DNA from: Opitutaceae bacterium
Lineage (GTDB): Bacteria; Verrucomicrobiota; Verrucomicrobiia; Opitutales; Opitutaceae
Reading direction: 5' to 3'
Length of the DNA: 50,220 nucleotides
Assembly: GCA_028281165.1 (NCBI GenBank)
Contig: JANQKI010000241.1
Coordinates: forward strand, 1-50,220
Below, one piece after another: positions 49,931 to 50,220 of the stretch; positions within the stretch are counted from its first letter, which is position 1; every line of letters begins with the position of its first letter. Under the pieces are notes generated by a model that searched no databases, was not told where the DNA came from, and saw only the letters and a list, made by a program, of their open reading frames with translations. Position numbers and translations under genes: made by a program.

Positions 49931-50189
49931 CGCGAGAATTCCTCGAAAGATTGCAGCCTAAAGACGTCAAACTCCAGTAAGAAAAATCCTCCGTTGAGTG
50001 GTATTAGCTCTTTAAACTCATGACGATCAGCAGCTTTTATTCAAACTTTGCTGAAGTGATTTTCTTGGAAACCAGAGAATGCCGCCAAGGTCTCATTCAA
50101 ATGTAGCAGTTAATCGTTCTCCATTGTGATCCATGTGGAAACGAAATTTTCTGGTGTGGATTTGAGGAACCCAGAAAACTAGAGGAGGG

Positions 50190-50220
50190 CCCGGGCGGAT
50201 GGGGATTCGCCCGGGTTTTT
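50190..50220 (+). terminator. Intrinsic terminator at the right edge
   Basis: An 8-bp GC-rich stem CCCGGGCG/CGCCCGGG (50190-50197 and 50208-50215) with a 10-nt loop is followed by at least five T at the edge. No plus-strand gene lies upstream within the window, so it may end a small RNA or act in the leader of the next gene. The preceding region from 49931 holds no recognisable gene. Confidence 0.85.

Noticed and set aside
1-50220. CRISPR array or defence island
   Set aside because: No regularly spaced direct repeats and no Cas, restriction-modification or toxin-antitoxin genes are visible.

Overview
The window reads as a chromosomal segment of a free-living, Gram-negative member of the Verrucomicrobiota, most likely Opitutae. 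This is inferred from family knowledge, not measured. The clues are: two proteins with repeat or tail modules that I associate with that phylum (the fasciclin-fused protein at 35874-36740 and the HAF-like protein at 31675-32913); a cyanobacterial/plant-type IspH; REC-HDOD proteins; type IV pilin and type II secretion-like parts; and generally weak Shine-Dalgarno sequences. There is no phage, plasmid or CRISPR signal. The only mobile-type gene is a single REP-associated Y1 transposase.

Layout. 1-4.6 kb: a leftward operon (uridine kinase, undecaprenyl-phosphate sugar transferase, left-handed beta-helix protein, and a protein joining an RsbW-type kinase to a SpoIIE-type phosphatase), divergent from a STAS anti-anti-sigma gene. 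Together these look like a partner-switching module wired to exopolysaccharide synthesis. 4.8-14.7 kb: signalling and housekeeping, with a PAS-rich hybrid histidine kinase, a REC-HDOD protein, CoaBC, a SpoU methyltransferase, a thioredoxin-like protein, and a REC-HDOD protein continuing through a membrane segment into a periplasmic GspB-like domain. 14.9-19.8 kb: an A+T-rich leftward glycan block (methyltransferase-GT2 fusion, methyltransferase, GT-C protein) downstream of a type IV pilin gene. 20-23.4 kb: an outer-membrane DUF481-like protein, the rsfS-nadD-sigma operon and tRNA-Leu(UAA).

23.6-30.9 kb: a second A+T-rich rightward cluster (GT-C protein, GT2, DUF354 glycosyltransferase-like protein, flippase-like membrane protein, sulfatase, DUF1223), probably for surface glycan assembly or modification. 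30.9-33 kb: a methyltransferase and a HAF-like secreted protein. 33.3-38.8 kb: feoAB ferrous iron uptake, the fasciclin protein and a SulP transporter. 38.9-43.1 kb: IspH with an extra N-terminal domain, a decayed PHP-family pseudogene and a DASS/SLC13 transporter with an unusual soluble insertion. 43.3-48.3 kb: response regulator, cNMP-binding histidine kinase, WbuC-type cupin, FmdB-like protein, FolD and a methyltransferase. 48.3-50.2 kb: the REP/RAYT unit, an AI-2E family permease, and a terminator hairpin at the right edge that may end an unseen leader.

The strongest candidates for something under-described are the REC-HDOD-TM-GspB fusion (12774-14684), the partner switch embedded in a sugar-transferase operon (1-4587), and the cNMP-kinase/receiver/WbuC unit (43321-45748). 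All functional links are inferences from domains and gene order.
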